Origin: a virus
Strand: one strand, 5' to 3'
Length of the DNA: 64,000 nucleotides
Virus record (IMG/VR): IMGVR_UViG_3300031111_000002
Span: 1-64,000 of that record
Part shown: positions 60,710 to 64,000 of the stretch, piece after piece
How positions within the stretch are numbered: the stretch's first letter is position 1
Layout: every line of letters begins with the position of its first letter
The notes under the pieces: model-generated
Told to the model about the DNA's origin: nothing
Seen by the model: the letters and a program-made list of their open reading frames with translations, nothing else
Databases searched by the model: none
Program-made: the position numbers and the translations under genes

Positions 60710-60957
60710 TGTGGAGTGTTCTCCGGAGCCAGAGCCGGATTGGTCTGCCCGGGCATCGGAACAACGTTGTCGCCCTGTGGCGGAGCCGGCTGGGTTGCGG
60801 GATGATCGACCTGTTCCTGTTCCTTCTGGACGGGGAAACAACCGATAAGCAGGTTATGCCCCACGGCCTGCAGGATGCAATGCAGATCTCCAAGGGTAAT
60901 CTTCGGGTCGAGTTTCGAGGTGTCAATGGGCGTTACGTGGATGTTGTTCTGTTCCAT
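60706..60957 (-). CDS. first gene of the leftward early operon
   Basis: 83 aa from ATG 60957 with a near-perfect AAAGGAGGG. The folded part is LGDLHCILQAVGHNLLIGCF; the last 35 residues are Pro/Gln-rich and flexible. Being first after a strong promoter it should be made early and abundantly. Not recognised; host takeover is a guess. Confidence 0.68.
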   Translation of the reverse strand: MEQNNIHVTPIDTSKLDPKITLGDLHCILQAVGHNLLIGCFPVQKEQEQVDHPATQPAPPQGDNVVPMPGQTNPALAPENTPQ

Positions 60958-60996
60958 AGCGCCCTCCTTTCGAATGATTTTTTTGTCACAACCATT

Positions 60997-61025
60997 TTTA
61001 TACCCCGCCTTGTCCATGTTGTCAA
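60997..61025 (-). promoter_or_regulatory. main leftward early promoter
   Basis: -35 TTGACA (6 of 6), exact 17-nt spacer, -10 TATAAA (5 of 6). The strongest promoter in the window by consensus. It lies between the iteron field and the first early gene, so proteins binding the iterons could control it. Confidence 0.92.
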
Positions 61026-61074
61026 CAATGTCGTTAAACTTTTTTTCATAGACCACAGACCTGGAAGGATGAAT

Positions 61075-61486
61075 AGTGACGCAAGTGACATTAGTGACGC
61101 AAATTCCAAATCCTGTTTGACCTTTTTTGATTAGTGACGTTAGTGACGCAAGTGACACAAATTTCAGATCCTTATATGGTTTTTGTAAAACGTCAAAATC
61201 GACACTACGTCACCTATGTCACCTATGTCACTCGCTATGTCACTCTGAAAAACCCTGCCAATAAAACCTTTTGACTGTTTAGTGACGTTAGTGACATAAA
61301 TCCCCCATTAAAGCTACATGAACAATTTTATTGAGTGATATGGTATACATATTGTTACTTTTACGTGTAAGGTGGTAATTAATAGGAAACTTACGTCACT
61401 TGTGTCACTCGACCCTTTGATTTCCTTGTTATAGTTGATTTTTTGTTAGTGACGTGTCGATTTTGTCTATGTCACCCTACGTCACT
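61075..61486. repeat. iteron field: 17 GTGAC motifs in both orientations, mostly 9 nt apart
   Basis: Forward GTGAC starts at 61076, 61085, 61094, 61134, 61143, 61152, 61282, 61291 and 61449. Reverse GTCAC starts at 61209, 61218, 61227, 61239, 61395, 61404, 61471 and 61481. Within clusters most spacings are exactly 9 nt, often as AGTGACGTT or AGTGACGCA. An A/T-rich stretch (61320-61390) lies in the middle. No gene runs through it. It looks like a replication origin or a cooperative operator array. Confidence 0.85.
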
Positions 61487-61576
61487 GTCTCGTTTTGAGA
61501 CATATTGCCCTTGAATCCAGTTTTATCATTATTGCCGTCGCTGGACTTCTTTTCAATTGCCGGATATCATTCTTGC

Positions 61577-61879
61577 ATGGATAACAACACGGAAGACAAA
61601 AAACATCTATGCAGATATGCGAAAGAAAAAACCCCGGCGGATCACCAATCCTTCGACCTATTCGAAATGCAAGAATCTGTCGATACCCAGATCCGCTTTA
61701 ATCTGTACTTCGGTGGTCAACGTCCCAAGATCTCCATTCGACGATTCTTCTACTCCAGGAAGTATGACAAGTGGATTCCGAAAAAGGGACAAGGCATCAC
61801 TATCGCGATCTATACCTTTGGTGATTTTCTCAAGGGCTGCATCATTGCTCGTCGGAAGGCCAAAGAAATCGCGGAATAA
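61577..61879 (+). CDS. PC4-like single-strand-binding protein
   Basis: 100 aa from ATG 61577. The core FGGQRPKISIRRFFYSRKYD, KWIPKKGQGITIAIYTFGDF, LKGCI matches the pattern of p15/PC4-type domains: curved beta sheet with basic residues, then a helix. These bind single-stranded or melted DNA. It has no clear ribosome site and borders the iteron field, so it may bind the opened origin or act as a transcription factor. The fold assignment is by eye. Confidence 0.55.
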   Translation: MDNNTEDKKHLCRYAKEKTPADHQSFDLFEMQESVDTQIRFNLYFGGQRPKISIRRFFYSRKYDKWIPKKGQGITIAIYTFGDFLKGCIIARRKAKEIAE

Positions 61880-62413
61880 CAGACGTCCTGACACATAAGG
61901 TTGAGATCTGCCGGTCGATCTTTGGCCACAACGGGCATACTTATATGTTATCCTATATCTGCTATCCTGCCTTGCTTTAGACGGGTAGGGCGGGACGCAA
62001 TTTCAATTATTCTGGCCGAAAAACGGCGGGCGGTTTTCCGGCTTCCAACCAGAATCGACGTTTTCCCGGGCTGATCCAGCCCAATATCTGGCAAATTGCG
62101 CCTAGACCCGGAAGGAATCCCGAGATCTGGACATTCTTCATCCCAGATTTCGCCAGTTCTACCTGATCCTGCCCGTTCTATCCGCGTTCTACATTTGATA
62201 TTTGCCGATAAAAGACAATTCCGCTGCATTCTTTTCAGACAGTGCTTCATCTTGCGGGTTCTACCTGCATTCTTTCCCGGTCTACCCGGCCAGTCCTTCA
62301 TATATATGGGTATGATTCCATTAAATTTGTGGTTGAAACGGGTGAACCGGTACGCATCAAAGCCAGTGAAAAGCCGTGCCAGTGCAGAACAATAAAAAAG
62401 TATAAAAAAAGTC
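61880..62413. other. 534-nt stretch without a gene, with hairpins and repeats
   Basis: No frame here has a ribosome site or recognisable protein. It holds a 10-bp hairpin at 62015-62042 (one mismatch), a perfect 6-bp hairpin GGGCTG/CAGCCC at 62068-62082, and four copies of GTTCTA (62156, 62175, 62186, 62258), plus GGTCTACC near 62279. It could hold an RNA, a binding-site array or part of the origin region. Nothing firmer is visible. Confidence 0.5.
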
Positions 62414-62442
62414 TTGACCATTCGGGCATTATGGGCGATAAT
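62414..62442 (+). promoter_or_regulatory. promoter of the right-hand operon
   Basis: -35 TTGACC (5 of 6), 17-nt spacer, -10 GATAAT (5 of 6), preceded by AAAAAAAGTC. It drives the genes from 62488 onward. Same style as the leftward promoters. Confidence 0.85.
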
Positions 62443-62487
62443 GTAGATATGAACGGAAAAACAAAACAAAACAAACCGGAGGAAACT

Positions 62488-62745
62488 ATGACTACCGATC
62501 ACATCAACGAACTGAACAACATCGAACGCTCACTGACTGAAATTGCTGACATGCTCAACGGAATTTACGTGACTGACGGCGTGTCTGAACATTCTGACTT
62601 CATCGCCGAGGTTCATGTCGTGGCTATCACTTCCGACTGTGAACTCCATGATCTTTACTTCAACGTTCACAAAAGCGGACTGTCCACTTTCATGGACGCG
62701 ATCGACAACAGTGACGACATCCACTTCGCCTGTGAACTGGTCTAA
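62488..62745 (+). CDS. hypothetical early protein
   Basis: 85 aa from ATG 62488 after GGAGGAAA; an ATG at 62449 lies at the expected transcript start and could give a longer leaderless product. Helix (IERSLTEIADMLNGIYV) then beta strands with VHVVAITSDCELHDLYF. Acidic. Not recognised. Confidence 0.66.
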   Translation: MTTDHINELNNIERSLTEIADMLNGIYVTDGVSEHSDFIAEVHVVAITSDCELHDLYFNVHKSGLSTFMDAIDNSDDIHFACELV

Positions 62746-62756
62746 GGATGACTGAC

Positions 62757-62996
62757 ATGACTACCAACTTCTACGATCCGTTTGCCAAAGCTCGTCTGAA
62801 CAATGACAGGGTCTGCGCCCTGTTTTCCGGGAAGACAATCAAGATTCGTGGCCGATCTGTCAATATGAAAGACAACGGCAACGGCTGGGATATCTTCGTT
62901 GACGGCTTTCTGGAAAAGTCCATCCCATATCTCGACTCTACTGGCGAGGCTACTGACTTCGTTCGCAACATGACTTCTGCCCAACTGGAGGACTGA
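62757..62996 (+). CDS. hypothetical early protein
   Basis: 79 aa from ATG 62757, placed after AAGGA and the CTGAC context also found before the next genes; ATG 62748 would add three residues. Beta-rich with GKTIKIRGRSVNMKDNG and WDIFVDGFLEKS. Not recognised. Confidence 0.62.
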   Translation: MTTNFYDPFAKARLNNDRVCALFSGKTIKIRGRSVNMKDNGNGWDIFVDGFLEKSIPYLDSTGEATDFVRNMTSAQLED

Positions 62997-62997
62997 C

Positions 62998-63585
62998 ATG
63001 AAACTCACCAAGAAATCGCTGAAACAACACCAGACCAGAATCGCTGCAATACGAACGGCAAGGGGTGTCTACCGAATCGAAACTTGCTTCAACCGGTATA
63101 TGGGCAAGAACTTCTACACGCCTTACCTGAAACGCGGCAAGCGGCACGTGCAACTCGGCCTCACGGCTGAATACACGCTCGACACTCTCGAGAAGGCCGG
63201 CCAGCGGATCAAGGAACATATGAAACAGAATCCTCCCGAGTCCTACCTGCCGAAAGTTGGGATGGGCGCTACGCTGCACCTGTGGTCTGACAAAGAACCA
63301 TTCTTCATCGTGGAGGTTTCTTCCAATCTCAAACGGATCAAGGTTCAATCTGCGAAAGCCGAACTGGTAAAGGGCCCGGGCGATTGCATCCTCGGCGGAT
63401 TCTCTGCCATCTTCACAAACCAATCTCAACAGGAATGGAAAGTGACTCCTGATCCGGAAGGCAGGATCGCTGAATACTCGCTGAGGAAGTCTGGACGTTG
63501 GATCCGGACTGGATGCCAAGACACTGGCGGCGCTTGTTTCCTGACCATCGGCTATGCCTACAAGTTCTACGACTACAATTTCTAA
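62998..63585 (+). CDS. conserved phage protein
   Basis: 195 aa, starting 1 nt after the previous stop with GGA upstream. Basic N-terminus, then GATLHLWSDKEPFFIVEVS, and a C-terminal beta region with YSLRKSGRWIRTG. I recall similar proteins in several large phage genomes, usually in early regions; the function is unknown. Confidence 0.7.
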   Translation: MKLTKKSLKQHQTRIAAIRTARGVYRIETCFNRYMGKNFYTPYLKRGKRHVQLGLTAEYTLDTLEKAGQRIKEHMKQNPPESYLPKVGMGATLHLWSDKEPFFIVEVSSNLKRIKVQSAKAELVKGPGDCILGGFSAIFTNQSQQEWKVTPDPEGRIAEYSLRKSGRWIRTGCQDTGGACFLTIGYAYKFYDYNF

Positions 63586-63595
63586 GGGGTCTGAC

Positions 63596-63853
63596 ATGTA
63601 TATCTTTCAAACGCTGAATGATGGAACCGAGGACAGGTCTTCTAAGGACGCTGCCGCGATTATCGGCCGCTACGACGAGGGCTTCGTACACAGGTTCACT
63701 GACCACCAGATTGCCATAAGCCATCTGGAAACAGTCCTTCGCCGAGCGGATTGCTTGGCCTATTCGGATCGCGTCCGGCTTGAAGCCGCTTTGGACAAAC
63801 TCAACAAGATCGTCGTCGCGGAAAACTTCCGTAAGACCTGCAGGAGAATCTGA
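63596..63853 (+). CDS. hypothetical early protein
   Basis: 85 aa from ATG 63596 after AAGGGG and the CTGAC context. Short beta start (MYIFQTLNDG), then helices (HLETVLRRADCLAYSDRVRL). Not recognised. Confidence 0.62.
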   Translation: MYIFQTLNDGTEDRSSKDAAAIIGRYDEGFVHRFTDHQIAISHLETVLRRADCLAYSDRVRLEAALDKLNKIVVAENFRKTCRRI

Positions 63854-63854
63854 C

Positions 63855-64000
63855 ATGAACTTCCTCGCCAAACCTACCTGCCATTCCATCAAACGGTTCC
63901 ACCGATACTCGTCGCTCGTTGACAAGGGTCTGTCACCTGCGAACGCAATGCGGTTGGCATTGGGGTTCGGCATGCTCCATTGGTCGCTGTGTATGCTTGA
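63855..64000 (+). CDS. partial early gene cut by the window end
   Basis: Begins MNFLAKPTCHSIKRFHRYSS one base after the previous stop, again in the CTGACATG context, and is still open at the last base (48 codons seen). Basic and helical so far (LSPANAMRLALGFGMLHW). Not recognised. Confidence 0.6.
   Translation, partial: MNFLAKPTCHSIKRFHRYSSLVDKGLSPANAMRLALGFGMLHWSLCML

Noticed and set aside
60710-60841. Longer start for the 58-aa early gene
   Set aside because: The upstream extension lies inside the preceding gene and is Arg/Gly/Ser-rich shadow sequence; ATG 60709 has the coupled stop-start.
61505-61576. Extended N-terminus of the PC4-like gene from 61505
   Set aside because: The added residues are hydrophobic and lack a ribosome site; the folded part starts after ATG 61577.
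1-64000. CRISPR array
   Set aside because: No set of equal repeats with unique spacers of regular length; the 61-kb iterons are far too short and both-oriented.

Overview
The window is part of the genome of a tailed double-stranded DNA phage (Caudoviricetes). It has a Mu-like head module: a DUF935 portal, MuF and gpI-type protease domains, a DUF1320 protein and a gpG-type protein. The tail is non-contractile and siphovirus-like: tail tube proteins, a frameshifted tail-assembly chaperone, a tape measure and hub proteins, with no sheath gene. Genes are packed with short overlaps and have strong GGAGG-type ribosome sites. The good sigma70-like promoters and the amidase/holin-like pair fit a bacterial host, probably Gram-negative, but nothing in the sequence fixes the host. 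No integrase or repressor is visible, so I cannot call the phage temperate.

Layout. (1) 1-4.1 kb, rightward: a small conserved protein, three tandem DPPW-type methyltransferase paralogues (the first has lost the catalytic Asp), then a PAPS-reductase-like protein overlapping a ParB-like protein. This pair resembles IbrA/IbrB. (2) 4.1-34.0 kb, rightward late module: P27-like small terminase, portal-MuF fusion, protease with a nested scaffold, decoration protein and capsid, then a propeller-like protein and a fibre, neck genes, two tail tube paralogues, the G/GT chaperone with a GGGAAAC slippery site, tape measure, hub, accessory genes and, unusually late, the large terminase. (3) A two-way terminator at 34.0 kb. 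(4) 34.0-61.0 kb, leftward early module read from a strong promoter at 61.0 kb and several internal promoters. It holds about 35 small genes (many zinc-ribbon or membrane proteins), a P-loop protein, a dNMP kinase, a tRNA(CAU), a structured RNA candidate, a MazG-like gene broken by an in-frame TAA, a nucleotidyltransferase, a P4-type primase-helicase, a SNF2 helicase, VRR-NUC, lysis genes, SSB, and a SMC-like ATPase/RecT/MBL recombination cassette. (5) 61.0-61.5 kb: 17 copies of GTGAC in both orientations, mostly 9 nt apart, a likely origin or regulator array. (6) 61.6-64 kb, rightward: a PC4-like gene, a long structured non-coding stretch, and a short operon behind a good promoter that runs off the window.

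How it fits together: the primase-helicase, SSB, SNF2/VRR-NUC and the RecT cassette form a self-contained replication-recombination set, with the iteron field as candidate origin. The methyltransferases and the IbrA/B-like pair may form a DNA-modification or host-takeover island beside the packaging genes. The late operon builds a siphovirion with a Mu-like head.
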